A DNA stretch of 64,000 bases from NCBI RefSeq assembly GCF_009696275.1, contig NZ_VUMI01000004.1, forward strand, positions 62,001 through 126,000, given 5' to 3'. The DNA is from Eisenbergiella porci (GTDB lineage: Bacteria > Bacillota > Clostridia > Lachnospirales > Lachnospiraceae). The notes beneath the pieces are model-generated. The model was not told where the DNA came from, ran no database searches, and saw nothing but the letters and a program-made list of their open reading frames with translations. This document shows positions 9,434-18,440 of this stretch, in pieces. Each line of letters begins with the position of its first letter. Within the stretch, counting starts at the first letter, position 1. The translations under genes and the position numbers were made by a program.

Positions 9434-10825
9434 CTATGGACATTCTGAAGTTTTCTTCTGCAAATCTGCTTTTTTCAATTCTTTTCCAACAACAATCAGC
9501 ATAGTAACAAAACAGGCAGTGCCGCCGATAAAGTTGGAGATTGGTTCTGCCAGGAATACGCCGTTTACAGCAGGGGAAATCCATCTTGGCAGCAGGATGG
9601 TAAGCGGGGCGACAATGACAACCTTACGCAGGACGGAGAAGAAAATGGCATATTTCGCCTTCCCCAGCGCCTGAAATACAGTCTGGCCTGAAAATTGCAG
9701 GGACATCATAAAAAAACCAAAATAATAAATCTGCATGGAGGGGACCGCCGCTTCCACCAAATCCGCCTGGGTATTGAAAATATGGATAAAAAAGACGGGG
9801 AACAGGTGCAGGATACCCCAGATTGCGGTAGTATAAACGATACAGCTGACGGCCATGAAACGGATGGCCGTTTTTATCCGATCATATTTATCCGCGCCGT
9901 AGTTAAAGCTGATAACCGGCTGGGAGCCGTTTGTAACGCCGGACACAGGCATGGAGACGATTTCGCGGATGGAGTTGATAACCGTCATGACGCCTACATA
10001 AAGATCCCCGCCGTAGATGGAGAGCGTGGCGTTGCAGACCACCTGCACAATACTGTTGGTGATTGCCATCATGAAGTTGGATAGCCCCAGAGTGATGATA
10101 TCACGGATGGTTTTGCCGCAGGGACGCATACAGGATACACGGATGCGCAGGATGGCCTTCGGGCTGGTAAGAAAACGCACGGTCCAGGCTGCGGAAGCGA
10201 ATTGTGAGATAACGGTGGCGATTGCCGCCCCCTGAATTCCCATACCCAGTGTAAAAATAAAAAAGGGATCGAGAATTATATTCAGCACGGCGCCGATGAG
10301 CGTGGTGACCATACCCACCCGGGCAAAGCCCTGGGCATTGATATAGCTGTTCATTCCCAAGCTTACGGTGACAAAGACGCTGCCCAGCAGGTAAATGGAA
10401 AGATAGCTGTCCGCAAAGGGAAAGGTGGCGTCGCTGGCGCCGAATGCGTATAAAAGAGGCTTTTTAAACAGCAGCCCTATGATGGTGAGCAGCAGCCCGG
10501 TGCACAAAAGCATGGTAAAGGCGTTGCCGACAATTTTTTCCGCGCCCTTTGTATCCCCTTTGCCTCTTGCGATGGAGCAAAGCGGCGCGCCGCCCATCCC
10601 GAACAGATTGGCAAAAGCGATGACTACCGTGATGATGGGCATGGAAAGCCCCAGTCCGGTAAGGGAAAGCGTGGCATGTTCAGGAATGCGACCGATATAC
10701 ATACGGTCAACGATATTATAAAGAATATTAATCAGCTGGGCGAGGGTCATAGGCAGTGCCAATGAGATGATATTTTTTACTACGCTGCCTTTGGAAAAAT
10801 CATTTTTTGTATTTTCGGGAATCAT
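9434..10825 (-). CDS. MATE family efflux transporter
   Basis: A membrane antiporter of the MATE superfamily (Na+ or H+ coupled export of cationic drugs or metabolites), 463 residues with about 12 hydrophobic helices. Family-typical segments include LINILYNIVDRMYIGR in TM1 and MGGAPLCSIARGKGD before TM3. An upstream in-frame start at 10882 exists, but the ATG at 10825 has AGAGG at the right distance and begins with the usual MATE N-terminus, so it is preferred. It is divergent from a second MATE gene at 11051, and the shared 225-bp gap contains its promoter. The two MATE proteins are clearly different subfamilies, not a recent duplication. Confidence 0.92.
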   Translation of the reverse strand: MIPENTKNDFSKGSVVKNIISLALPMTLAQLINILYNIVDRMYIGRIPEHATLSLTGLGLSMPIITVVIAFANLFGMGGAPLCSIARGKGDTKGAEKIVGNAFTMLLCTGLLLTIIGLLFKKPLLYAFGASDATFPFADSYLSIYLLGSVFVTVSLGMNSYINAQGFARVGMVTTLIGAVLNIILDPFFIFTLGMGIQGAAIATVISQFASAAWTVRFLTSPKAILRIRVSCMRPCGKTIRDIITLGLSNFMMAITNSIVQVVCNATLSIYGGDLYVGVMTVINSIREIVSMPVSGVTNGSQPVISFNYGADKYDRIKTAIRFMAVSCIVYTTAIWGILHLFPVFFIHIFNTQADLVEAAVPSMQIYYFGFFMMSLQFSGQTVFQALGKAKYAIFFSVLRKVVIVAPLTILLPRWISPAVNGVFLAEPISNFIGGTACFVTMLIVVGKELKKADLQKKTSECP

Positions 10826-10867
10826 AATCAGCCTCTTTTGTTTTTTTATAATTTCTGTTATAGTGTG

Positions 10868-10896
10868 ATTATATGCTTGCATTTTGCCTTTGTAAA
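10868..10896 (-). promoter_or_regulatory. Promoter of minus-strand MATE gene
   Basis: On the minus strand TTTACA (10896-10891) and TATAAT (10873-10868) are separated by 17 bp, placing the start point about 35-40 bp before the ATG at 10825. Confidence 0.7.
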
Positions 10897-11050
10897 GGCG
10901 GTGCAGGTTTCCTTTTGCCCGGAAGCGTGACGGCAGTGCAGGTTCTCTTTGCAGCTTCCGGTAGCTGAAGATACCGCAACCGTGTGGGGGAAGGGCCTGT
11001 ATCCTATGGGGCGCTGCATAGACAACACATCAGAAAGACGAGGTTTTTAA

Positions 11051-12406
11051 ATGGCAGCACGTGTTCAGAATATGACGGAGGGAAAGCCCTTAAGGCTTAT
11101 CCTGGCTTTTTCCCTTCCGCTGATGATAGGGAATGTTTTTCAACAGCTGTATACCGTGGTGGATACCATGGTTGTGGGACAGGCGCTGGGAGTCGGGGCG
11201 CTGGCGGCGCTGGGTGCGGCGGACTGGCTGAATTGGATGATTCTGGGAACCATTCAGGGCTTTACCCAGGGCTTTTCCATAAAAATGTCCCACGAATTCG
11301 GCGCAGGGGATTACCGGAGGCTGCGCAAGACGGTGGCCAATTCCATACTGCTGGCAATCCTTACCTCACTGGTGCTGCTTGTGGCGAGTGAGCTTCTGGC
11401 CAGGCCGGTCCTGGGGCTTCTGCAGACGCCGGATACGATTATTGATGATTCGTTGAAATATCTGCGTATCATGTTTGCCGGGATTCCGGTGGTGATGGCT
11501 TATAATATTCTGGCGTCCATCCTGCGTGCGCTGGGCAATGGCAGGACTCCTCTGTATGCCATGATTGTGGCCGCGGTGATAAACGTGGCGCTGGATCTTT
11601 TGTTTGTACTGGGCTTTCACTGGGGGATTCAGGGCGCGGCGGCAGCGACGGTAATCGCACAGCTGTGTTCCGGAATTTTCTGCCTTCTTGCCATCAGCCG
11701 GGTGGAGGTGCTGGCTTTTACCAGGGAGGACTTCAAAATGGAAGGGACTCTCTGCCTGTACCTGATGAAGCTGGGGCTTCCCATGGCATTCCAGAATGCG
11801 ATTATTGCAGTGGGCGGCATGATTGTCCAGTTTGTAGTCAATGGCTTCGGCGTACTGTTTATTGCCGGCTTTACGGCAACCAACAAGCTTTACGGCATTC
11901 TGGAGGTGGCGGCCACCTCTTACGGTTATGCCATGGTTACCTATGTGGGACAGAATCTGGGCGCGAAAAAAATAGACCGTATCAGCAAGGGAATGCGCTC
12001 CGCGCTGATCGTGGCCATGGTCACCTCTGCCGTGATTGCGGCGGCTATGCTCCTTTTCGGCAAAGCGATTCTGGGCTGTTTCATCTCAGGTTCGCCTGAG
12101 GATGTGGCGGTGACGATGAATATCGCATATCATTACCTTGCTATTATGAGTGTTTTCCTTCCTATCCTTTATGTTTTGCACGTTACACGTTCCGCCATGC
12201 AGGGGATGGGGGATACGCTGCTTCCCATGGCCTCCGGCATTGCGGAGTTTGTTATGAGAACCGGCACGGCAATTCTGCTTCCTGTGTTCCTGGGAGAGGA
12301 GGGCATCTTTTATGCGGAAATTCTTGCCTGGATCGGGGCGGACGTAATCCTGGTAACCAGCTATTATCTGCGGATGAAAAAAATGAAGGCCTTACAGAGT
12401 GCCTGA
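11051..12406 (+). CDS. MATE family efflux transporter
   Basis: A 451-residue, 12-helix MATE antiporter. The TM1 region reads MIGNVFQQLYTVVDTMVVGQ and the second half repeats the topology with a pseudo-twofold layout, as expected. It is divergent from the MATE gene on the minus strand. GAGG lies about 8 nt upstream of the ATG. A strong terminator ends the unit 48 bp downstream. The substrate is unknown. Confidence 0.92.
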   Translation: MAARVQNMTEGKPLRLILAFSLPLMIGNVFQQLYTVVDTMVVGQALGVGALAALGAADWLNWMILGTIQGFTQGFSIKMSHEFGAGDYRRLRKTVANSILLAILTSLVLLVASELLARPVLGLLQTPDTIIDDSLKYLRIMFAGIPVVMAYNILASILRALGNGRTPLYAMIVAAVINVALDLLFVLGFHWGIQGAAAATVIAQLCSGIFCLLAISRVEVLAFTREDFKMEGTLCLYLMKLGLPMAFQNAIIAVGGMIVQFVVNGFGVLFIAGFTATNKLYGILEVAATSYGYAMVTYVGQNLGAKKIDRISKGMRSALIVAMVTSAVIAAAMLLFGKAILGCFISGSPEDVAVTMNIAYHYLAIMSVFLPILYVLHVTRSAMQGMGDTLLPMASGIAEFVMRTGTAILLPVFLGEEGIFYAEILAWIGADVILVTSYYLRMKKMKALQSA

Positions 12407-12453
12407 TATGAAATACGGCGGAGCTATACTGCCAAAACCGATTGAAAAAACGG

Positions 12454-12487
12454 GCGGCTTCCATCGATGGGTGGAGGCTGCTTTTTT
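12454..12487 (+). terminator. Rho-independent terminator after MATE gene
   Basis: A 10-bp stem (12454-12463 with 12472-12481, including two G-T pairs) followed by six T. Confidence 0.85.
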
Positions 12488-12518
12488 GTAACAATTCAGC
12501 CTTCAGCCAAACTGTTAC
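12488..12518. repeat. 31-nt palindromic repeat, copy 2
   Basis: Read on the minus strand it differs from the copy at 21-51 at three of 31 positions. It abuts the MATE terminator and is itself followed by seven T, so it may act as a second terminator here. Confidence 0.7.
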
Positions 12519-12547
12519 TTTTTTTATATACTTATTTATTTTCTGAC

Positions 12548-12613
12548 TTGCAAAATGCAGGCATTAATTATATAATTTAGAGAGAACTCAATTATTTTAA
12601 TAAAATCTAAATT
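12548..12613 (+). promoter_or_regulatory. Promoter and inverted repeat before GH43-GH51 unit
   Basis: TTGCAA (12548-12553) and TATAAT (12571-12576) are separated by 17 bp. An 8-bp inverted repeat, AATTTAGA (12574-12581) and TCTAAATT (12606-12613), overlaps the -10 and start point and could be an operator. Confidence 0.6.
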
Positions 12614-12687
12614 ATGCATCATGAATGCAGCCTGATTCCTGTATAATTTTAGTCATGTGCGCCAGAGCGCACGGATGGGAGCAAAAA

Positions 12688-13638
12688 ATGGAGAAACAGC
12701 TTAAATTCAATGAACCCTGGATTGTGCAGCGGGCGGACCCGTATATCTGCCGCCATACGGACGGTATGTATTATTTTACCGCATCCGTGCCTGCTTATGA
12801 CAGAATCATCCTGCGCAGGGCGGACAGTCTGGCCGGGCTTGCGGACGCTGAAGAAATCACTGTCTGGAAGGAGCATGAAAGCGGCATCATGTCGTACCAC
12901 ATCTGGGCGCCGGAGCTGCATTATCTGGAAGGAAAATGGTATTTGTATTTTGCGGCGGGCGAAGCGGAAGATATCTGGGCAATCCGTCCTTATGTGCTGG
13001 AATGTGCGGATGCGGATCCAATAACCGGTACCTGGAAAGAGCTAGGGAAAATGCAGTGCGCGCCGGAGGATGAATTTTCTTTCAGGGCCTTTTCACTGGA
13101 TGCCACGGTATTTGAATGCAAAGGAAGCCATTATTATGTCTGGGCGGAAAAAGTGGGCGTGGGCAAAATGATTTCCAATCTGTACATAGCGCGTATGGCT
13201 GCGCCGAACCGTCTGGAAACCGTGCAGGTGCTGCTTACCACACCGGACTATGACTGGGAGAGAGTAGATTTCTGGGTGAATGAGGGACCGGCCGTAATCA
13301 AACGCGGCGGCAGGATTTTTCTCACCTATTCCGCCAGCGCTACCGGAGCCTGCTATTGCATGGGCATGCTGAGCGCTTCTGAGGACGCGGATCTCCTTGA
13401 TCCGGCTTCCTGGACAAAGGAACGGTATCCGGTGCTGGCTTCCGATAAAGCCCTTGAAATTTACGGGCCGGGGCATAATTCCTTTACCACGGATGAAGAA
13501 TGCGGCGATATCTGCGTTTATCATGCCAGGAAGGAAGCTGTCATCGAAGGCGATCCGCTGTACAATCCCAACCGTCATACCATGCTTATGAAGGTACAGT
13601 GGAGTGAAGAAGGAAAACCGGTATTTTCTTACCGCTAA
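12688..13638 (+). CDS. GH43 family glycosidase (arabinofuranosidase/xylosidase type)
   Basis: A 316-residue cytoplasmic five-bladed beta-propeller hydrolase. The three GH43 acidic residues are visible: base D17 in QRADPY, pKa modulator D138 in SLDATVFE, and acid E199 in NEGPAV. The absence of signal peptide and its position before a GH51 arabinofuranosidase suggest that it trims imported arabino-oligosaccharides. The ATG at 12688 is preceded by GGGAG at correct spacing; a longer in-frame reading from 12625 has no ribosome site. The exact activity (alpha-L-arabinofuranosidase versus beta-xylosidase) cannot be fixed from sequence. Confidence 0.85.
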   Translation: MEKQLKFNEPWIVQRADPYICRHTDGMYYFTASVPAYDRIILRRADSLAGLADAEEITVWKEHESGIMSYHIWAPELHYLEGKWYLYFAAGEAEDIWAIRPYVLECADADPITGTWKELGKMQCAPEDEFSFRAFSLDATVFECKGSHYYVWAEKVGVGKMISNLYIARMAAPNRLETVQVLLTTPDYDWERVDFWVNEGPAVIKRGGRIFLTYSASATGACYCMGMLSASEDADLLDPASWTKERYPVLASDKALEIYGPGHNSFTTDEECGDICVYHARKEAVIEGDPLYNPNRHTMLMKVQWSEEGKPVFSYR

Positions 13639-13776
13639 ACAAACTGCGGCAATTCAGATCTGCCTGACCAGTTACAAACTGCGGGGCAGCTGTTCCGGCG
13701 CCGGCGGCGGTAAAGCCCGGGAAAAGCAGCCGGACACGCTGCACGTGTAAATAAAAAGAAAAGGGAGAACAAGGCA

Positions 13777-15267
13777 ATGGCAAAAATTTTCATCAACGAA
13801 AAGAAGAAACAGGGGCACATCAATCCGGAAATTTACGGACATTTCAGCGAGCATCTGGGACGCTGTATTTATGAAGGCCTCTACGTAGGGGAAAACTCGG
13901 ATATTCCCAATGTGAACGGCATGAGAACGGACGTGGTGGAAGCGCTGAAGGAAATGCAGATTCCGGTACTGCGCTGGCCGGGCGGCTGCTTTGCTGATGA
14001 ATACCATTGGAAGGATGGCATTGGGCCTAAAGAAAAACGGAAAAAGATGATCAACACCCACTGGGGCGGCGTCGTTGAAGACAACAGCTTCGGAACCCAT
14101 GAGTTTTTTGAACTGTGTGAGCAGCTGGGCTGCAAAACCTATGTAAACGGTAATGTGGGCAGCGGTACGGTTCAGGAAATGTCCGAATGGGTGGAGTATA
14201 TTACTTTTGAAGGCGTATCCCCTATGGCGGATCTGAGAAAACAGAACGGCCATGAGAAGCCCTGGAAGATTGATTTCTTTGGCGTAGGCAATGAAAACTG
14301 GGGCTGCGGCGGTAACATGACGCCGGAATATTACGCGAATCTTTACCGCAGATATCAGACCTATGTGCGTCAGTATCATCAGGACGCCCCTATTTATAAG
14401 GTGTGCGGCGGCCCTAACGTGGCTGATTATCACTGGACCGAAAAGGTGCTTGATACCTGCGCGCCCACCCCGTCCCGTTTCATGAACGGTCTTTCCCTGC
14501 ATTATTACGTACATCCGGACGGATGGGATGAAAAGGGAAGCGCAACAAAGTTTGACGAGAAAACCTGGTTTAAAACCATGGCTAAGGCCCTCTATATGGA
14601 AGAACTGGTTACCCGTCACGGCGCGATTATGGATCAGTATGATCCGGAGAAAAAAATCGGTCTGATCGTGGACGAATGGGGCGACTGGTTCGATGTGGAG
14701 CCGGGCACAAATCCGGGCTTTTTATATCAGCAGAACACCATGCGTGATGCGCTGGTTGCCGGAATCACGCTGGATATTTTCAACAAGCACTGCGACAGGG
14801 TAAAGATGGCCTGCATCGCCCAGATGGTGAACGTACTGCAGTCCGTAATCCTGACGGAAGGCCCTAAAATGCTCAAGACTCCCACCTATCATGTATTCCA
14901 TATGTATAAATACCATCAGGATGCGGATCTGGTGGAAAGCTATATTGAAGGGCTGAAGGAAGTGGGAGAGGATGAAATCCGCGTTCCTTCCCTTCATGAA
15001 TCCGTATCCGTATCCGCAGACGGGACCGTCAACCTGACTCTGAATAACCTTTCCGTGACGGAGGAGAGCGAGGTGGAGGTAAGCTTTGCAGAATTGAAGC
15101 CCTCCAGTGTTACTGCCAGCATCCTTACGGAAAAAATGGATGCCTATAACACCTTTGAAGAACCGGAACGCGTGAAGGAAGTGGAATTCACCAATTATGA
15201 GATTACGGAAAACGGCGTGAAATTCAGCGTTCCCGCATCAAGCGTGGTACTGCTTCGCATCCGTTAA
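13777..15267 (+). CDS. abfA: Alpha-L-arabinofuranosidase, GH51
   Basis: An intracellular retaining enzyme that removes terminal alpha-L-arabinofuranose from arabino-oligosaccharides (EC 3.2.1.55). It is 496 residues, the usual length, with a TIM barrel followed by a C-terminal beta-sandwich. The acid/base is E173 (GVGNENWG) and the nucleophile E300 (IVDEWGDW); the substrate-site motif [14 protein letters not shown] is present. It is preceded by AAAGGGAGAACAAGGCA and follows the GH43 gene by 138 bp, probably in one transcript from the promoter at 12548. Confidence 0.95.
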   Translation: MAKIFINEKKKQGHINPEIYGHFSEHLGRCIYEGLYVGENSDIPNVNGMRTDVVEALKEMQIPVLRWPGGCFADEYHWKDGIGPKEKRKKMINTHWGGVVEDNSFGTHEFFELCEQLGCKTYVNGNVGSGTVQEMSEWVEYITFEGVSPMADLRKQNGHEKPWKIDFFGVGNENWGCGGNMTPEYYANLYRRYQTYVRQYHQDAPIYKVCGGPNVADYHWTEKVLDTCAPTPSRFMNGLSLHYYVHPDGWDEKGSATKFDEKTWFKTMAKALYMEELVTRHGAIMDQYDPEKKIGLIVDEWGDWFDVEPGTNPGFLYQQNTMRDALVAGITLDIFNKHCDRVKMACIAQMVNVLQSVILTEGPKMLKTPTYHVFHMYKYHQDADLVESYIEGLKEVGEDEIRVPSLHESVSVSADGTVNLTLNNLSVTEESEVEVSFAELKPSSVTASILTEKMDAYNTFEEPERVKEVEFTNYEITENGVKFSVPASSVVLLRIR

Positions 15268-15293
15268 GCAAAGGAAAGCAGGCAGGAGCGGCT

Positions 15294-15551
15294 ATGGAAA
15301 CAGACGGTAAAAAGCATTGCCTGAAATGTCTTCTCCGGGAGATGGATCAGGATGCATATTTTCAAAACCTGCATGATTACATTGCCAACCTGGATGAGGA
15401 TATCAAAGCGGACGGCGTGCTTTATGAAGAAAGGCTCGCCGTCTGCAAGCAGTGTGACATGCTGCTTCAGGGGATGTGCAGGGCCTGCGGCTGCTTTGTG
15501 GAGCTGCGGGCCGTGATTGCTGTGAACAGCTGTCCCTATGACAAGTGGTGA
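15294..15551 (+). CDS. Small eight-cysteine protein (DUF6171-like)
   Basis: An 85-residue protein with cysteines at 9, 12, 51, 54, 62, 65, 67 and 80, arranged as CLKC, CKQC and CRACGC. This suggests two zinc sites or a redox/metal cluster. It begins after CAGGAGCGGCT, 26 bp behind abfA, and so is probably cotranscribed. It resembles the small Cys-rich DUF6171 proteins of Firmicutes from memory; no function is known and none can be inferred beyond metal binding. Confidence 0.7.
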   Translation: METDGKKHCLKCLLREMDQDAYFQNLHDYIANLDEDIKADGVLYEERLAVCKQCDMLLQGMCRACGCFVELRAVIAVNSCPYDKW

Positions 15552-15554
15552 GAT

Positions 15555-15574
15555 GTAACAGTCCGAACGGTTAC
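15555..15574. repeat. Short degenerate form of the palindromic repeat
   Basis: GTAACAGTCCGAACGGTTAC is the outer part of the 31-nt repeat with the 11-nt centre missing. It lies just behind the small Cys-rich gene. Confidence 0.4.
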
Positions 15575-15655
15575 GGGGGCTGCAAAACAAAAGGAAGCTG
15601 TGCCAGACAGGCTTGACGCGGCGGAAGAAAAAAGGAATTTCCGCGGGGGTAGAGA

Positions 15656-16576
15656 ATGCTTCATATCAAATCACTGGAGGAGGGGCTGGATATTTTTAAG
15701 GCCCTTGGCTCCGACATCCGTATAGAAATCATCAGAATCCTTCTTGAAAACAGGGATATGAATATGAATGAGCTGGCCTCCAGGCTTAAGATTACCAACG
15801 GGGCGCTGACCAGCCATGTGAGGAAGCTGGAGGAATGCGGCATTATTACCGTAACCAGCGAGTCGGCAGGGCATGGCAACCAGAAGAAGTGCTCAGTAGC
15901 CCTGGATAAAATTCTGATAGAGGTGGACAGCCCCGCACAGAATAAGAATGTATATGATACGGATTTGAAGGTGGGGCATTTTACCGGCTTTGAGGTGTAT
16001 CCCACCTGCGGGATGGCATCGGCGTCAGCGTTGATTGGAGAAGTGGACGATACCAGGTATTTTGCCCATCCGGACAGATATAACGCAGATATTCTGTGGT
16101 TTACCAAAGGATATGTGGAATATGTGATACCCAATTTTATCCCCTTCGGAAATAAAATTGATCAGATATCGGTATCCCTGGAGCTGGGAAGCGAGGCTCC
16201 GGGAGTGAATAACGTATGGCCGTCGGATATCAGTTTTTACCTGAATGACGTACTGCTGGGAAAATGGACTTCCCCGGGGGATTTCGGGGATGTAAGAGGC
16301 GTATTCACGCCGGACTGGTGGTATCCCAATTGGAACCAGTACGGCCTGCTTAAGTTCCTTGTCATTAATGATAAAGGGACCTTCATTGACGGGATTCAGA
16401 TTTCCAAAGTTGATATCAGCCGTTTTCACCTGGACTATAGGAGCAATATCCGTCTCCGCTTCGCCGTGGACGAAGCTTCGGAGCATGTGGGCGGCCTGAC
16501 GATATTCGGGAAATCCTTCGGTAACTACAACCAGGATATTCATGTGAAGATGAGCTACAGTGAACCGGAGGAATAA
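15656..16576 (+). CDS. ArsR-type winged-helix regulator with large C-terminal domain (arabinan unit)
   Basis: A 306-residue regulator. Residues 1-90 form an ArsR-like winged helix, with recognition region MNELASRLKITNGALTSHVR and a wing ending in GHGNQKKC. Residues 105-300 form a separate all-beta-looking domain with conserved aromatic clusters (PDWWYPNWNQYG near 220; YFAHPDRYNADILWF near 135) and GGLTIFGKSFGNYNQD near the end, reminiscent of a jelly-roll sugar-binding module. Ordinary ArsR proteins stop near 120 residues. The paralogue at 41664 aligns along the whole length with almost no gaps and sits beside an arabinanase; this one sits behind GH43-GH51. I infer a sugar-sensing regulator of arabinan use. 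The ligand and operator are unknown. Confidence 0.75.
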   Translation: MLHIKSLEEGLDIFKALGSDIRIEIIRILLENRDMNMNELASRLKITNGALTSHVRKLEECGIITVTSESAGHGNQKKCSVALDKILIEVDSPAQNKNVYDTDLKVGHFTGFEVYPTCGMASASALIGEVDDTRYFAHPDRYNADILWFTKGYVEYVIPNFIPFGNKIDQISVSLELGSEAPGVNNVWPSDISFYLNDVLLGKWTSPGDFGDVRGVFTPDWWYPNWNQYGLLKFLVINDKGTFIDGIQISKVDISRFHLDYRSNIRLRFAVDEASEHVGGLTIFGKSFGNYNQDIHVKMSYSEPEE

Positions 16577-16872
16577 GCGCTTTAATAAAGCAGAATTGTT
16601 GGAAACGTTTTTGCGCGGAGGCAGCTGTTGTTCGCAGAAAATCACCTTTCAATAAAAAAACAGTCCAAATATCCAAAAAATATATGGATAGGGAGGCCGA
16701 AGATTTCCGGCTTCCTTTTTTGTTGCCGGAACACTCCCAGTACTGTTCTGAAAAAATGTTTCTGTAAATTCTCGGATGAAAAATATCCTCCTGAAATGCC
16801 TGGCTTGTCTGCCGCCGCAACCATTTTTTATTTATCACTAAAATCATTTATTTGCTCCCACCAAGTTTCTTC
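16577..16872. other. Gene-free stretch with a terminator
   Basis: No supported gene. It contains the terminator at 16692-16721 for the upstream regulator. Reading frames here lack ribosome sites and family features. Confidence 0.6.
16692..16721 (+). terminator. Terminator after ArsR-type regulator
   Basis: An 8-bp stem (16692-16699 with 16708-16715) followed by six T. Confidence 0.75.
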
Positions 16873-16926
16873 TTGACACACTCGTTCTACTGGAGTAGAA
16901 TAAAAATATATTCTACTGGAGTAAAA
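16873..16926 (+). promoter_or_regulatory. blaI-like promoter with twin palindromic operators
   Basis: TTGACA (16873-16878) and TAGAAT (16896-16901) are separated by 17 bp. The palindrome TTCTACTGGAGTAGAA (16885-16900) covers the spacer and -10, and a second copy with one changed arm lies at 16911-16926 over the start point, 26 bp away centre to centre. BlaI/MecI/CopY repressors bind such dyads with a TACT..AGTA type core, so autorepression is expected. Confidence 0.85.
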
Positions 16927-17010
16927 TGAAAGGTAATGAAAGGCATATCATTTTTACTCCGCTTGCGAAAATTAATGACAGCGCGGAAGCATGCGCAGAC
17001 AGGAGTGGAT

Positions 17011-17370
17011 ATGAACGGAAAATTATTTGATTCGGAACGGCGGGTAATGGAATGTCTCTGGGACGAGGGTGATCTTTCCGCCAGGGAGATCGCGGAGCGC
17101 CTGAATAAAAAGGTGGGCTGGAGCAAGACCACCACCTATACCATCATCAGGAAATGTGTGGAAAAAGGGGCGGTTGCCCGTAAAGAACCGGGATTTATCT
17201 GCCATGCGCTTCTCAGCAGGGAAAGCGTAAGGGAACAGGAAACGGAAGAACTGATCCAGCGGAATTACGGCGGCTCGGCGGATCTTCTGGTAGCCTCCCT
17301 TTTGGGGAGCAGGAAGCTTTCCTCTGAGGAAATCAGCCGGATGAAGGAAATGATTGAAAAGTGGAGGTGA
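17011..17370 (+). CDS. BlaI/MecI/CopY family transcriptional repressor
   Basis: A 119-residue winged-helix repressor (ERRVMECLWDEGDLSAREIAERL, then the recognition helix region WSKTTTYTIIRKCVEKG) followed by a dimerisation tail with SVREQETEELIQRNYGG. Family members are cleaved by a BlaR1/MecR1-type membrane protease when a cell-wall antibiotic is sensed. The ATG at 17011 has AGGAGTGG in front; an earlier in-frame start at 16936 lies inside the operator region and is rejected. The next gene would normally be blaR1 but is broken here. Confidence 0.92.
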   Translation: MNGKLFDSERRVMECLWDEGDLSAREIAERLNKKVGWSKTTTYTIIRKCVEKGAVARKEPGFICHALLSRESVREQETEELIQRNYGGSADLLVASLLGSRKLSSEEISRMKEMIEKWR

Positions 17371-17374
17371 CGTC

Positions 17375-18341
17375 ATGGATGTATTGGTCAAAATGAGCGT
17401 AAGCGGGGCGGTATTGATAGCGGTAATCGTCATCGTCCGCGCTCTGGCAGTCAACCGGCTGCCGAAAAAGGCTACGCGACAGCCTGCTGGAAAACGTCGA
17501 AAAGGAAATGCAGACGTTTCTGGAAAAACAGGATGCCGGGAAGCTGAAGGATGAAAAAACCATGGAAAAAACGCTGGATGCCGAGCTGGGCCGTATCCTG
17601 GAGAAGCTGGAGGGCGGCCTGGCCTGGGGCGGACAGAAGGAAATCTGCTATTATTGGGACAGCAGATATGATGAGCGGGACGATTCAAAGGACTGGGAGG
17701 ATGAGGAGGACGAAGAAGAAAAGTATACGCCTCAGGAAAAATACGACCTTGTGCTGAAAGCCCTGAAACCGGACGGCTATGAAAAGATGTCCCTGGCTGA
17801 ATTCAACCGGAAGACCCATGCGGCATTATCGGAATATGACGAGATTATGGATATTTCTTATTTATATGAAATGGTTTTGATGGAGCTGGAGGAAGAGCAG
17901 AGCCGGATCACCAATAAGACGGATGCCGATGTGAAATTCCTGCAGACCACGGTCAGCAAATCCATGGATGAATATTATGCCGCAGAAAGGTCACTGTATG
18001 CCAGGAAGCAAATCGATCCCGAATATGCCGTGTCCATCAACGCTTCCCGAAAGGAGGATGTATACGGCGATGAGGTTGTGGTGGATCTGGCGGAAGGCTA
18101 TTATTCCTTTACCTACCATATCCTGGATGCGGATAAACTCACCGTTGCCGAAAGGGATAAGTTCCTGGAGGATGTGGTTTCAGAGGTGCAAAAACGGGTG
18201 GATAATGCGGAGCGCGGACAGAAGCTGGATGAAGCCTTCCTGAAAAAGACGGTTGACGAGGCCGGAAAAGCCGCGGGGAACGCATATATCGAATATACAG
18301 GCTGCACCATTGATTATATGGAACAGTACGAATGGGATTAA
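17375..18341 (+). pseudogene. Internally deleted BlaR1-like M56 sensor protease
   Basis: The ATG at 17375, 4 bp after the repressor stop, begins MDVLVKMSVSGAVLIAVIVI, a typical first transmembrane helix of M56 (BlaR1/MecR1-like) proteases. After about 30 residues (RLPKK) the hydrophobic core and the HExxH protease region are absent. That frame runs as basic nonsense to a stop at 17552-17554. A second frame, open from about 17481 and with an ATG at 17508, continues to 18341 as a 277-residue acidic, coiled region (YDLVLKALKPDGYEKMS and so on) that resembles the extracytoplasmic C-terminal part of clostridial M56 proteins. I infer a large internal deletion with a frame change at about 17465-17485. 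The 17508 frame could still be translated as a soluble remnant. Confidence 0.6.
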
Positions 18342-18393
18342 ATACGGATACAGCTATCATAAAGAAGTGATAAATAAAGAAATACACAAACAG

Positions 18394-18419
18394 CAGCCCG
18401 GGGGCCTTGCCCCGGGCTG
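18394..18419. terminator. Bidirectional terminator between convergent genes
   Basis: A GC-rich stem (CAGCCCGGG with its complement, 18394-18403 and 18410-18419) lies between the convergent BlaR1 remnant and the GH94 gene. It extends imperfectly outward and is T-rich on the minus-strand side. Confidence 0.7.
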
Positions 18420-18440
18420 TGCTGTTTGCTATACCTCAGA

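Noticed and set aside
9327-9674. 115-codon plus-strand frame near the MATE gene
   Set aside because: Mostly antisense to the MATE 3' end, without a ribosome site.
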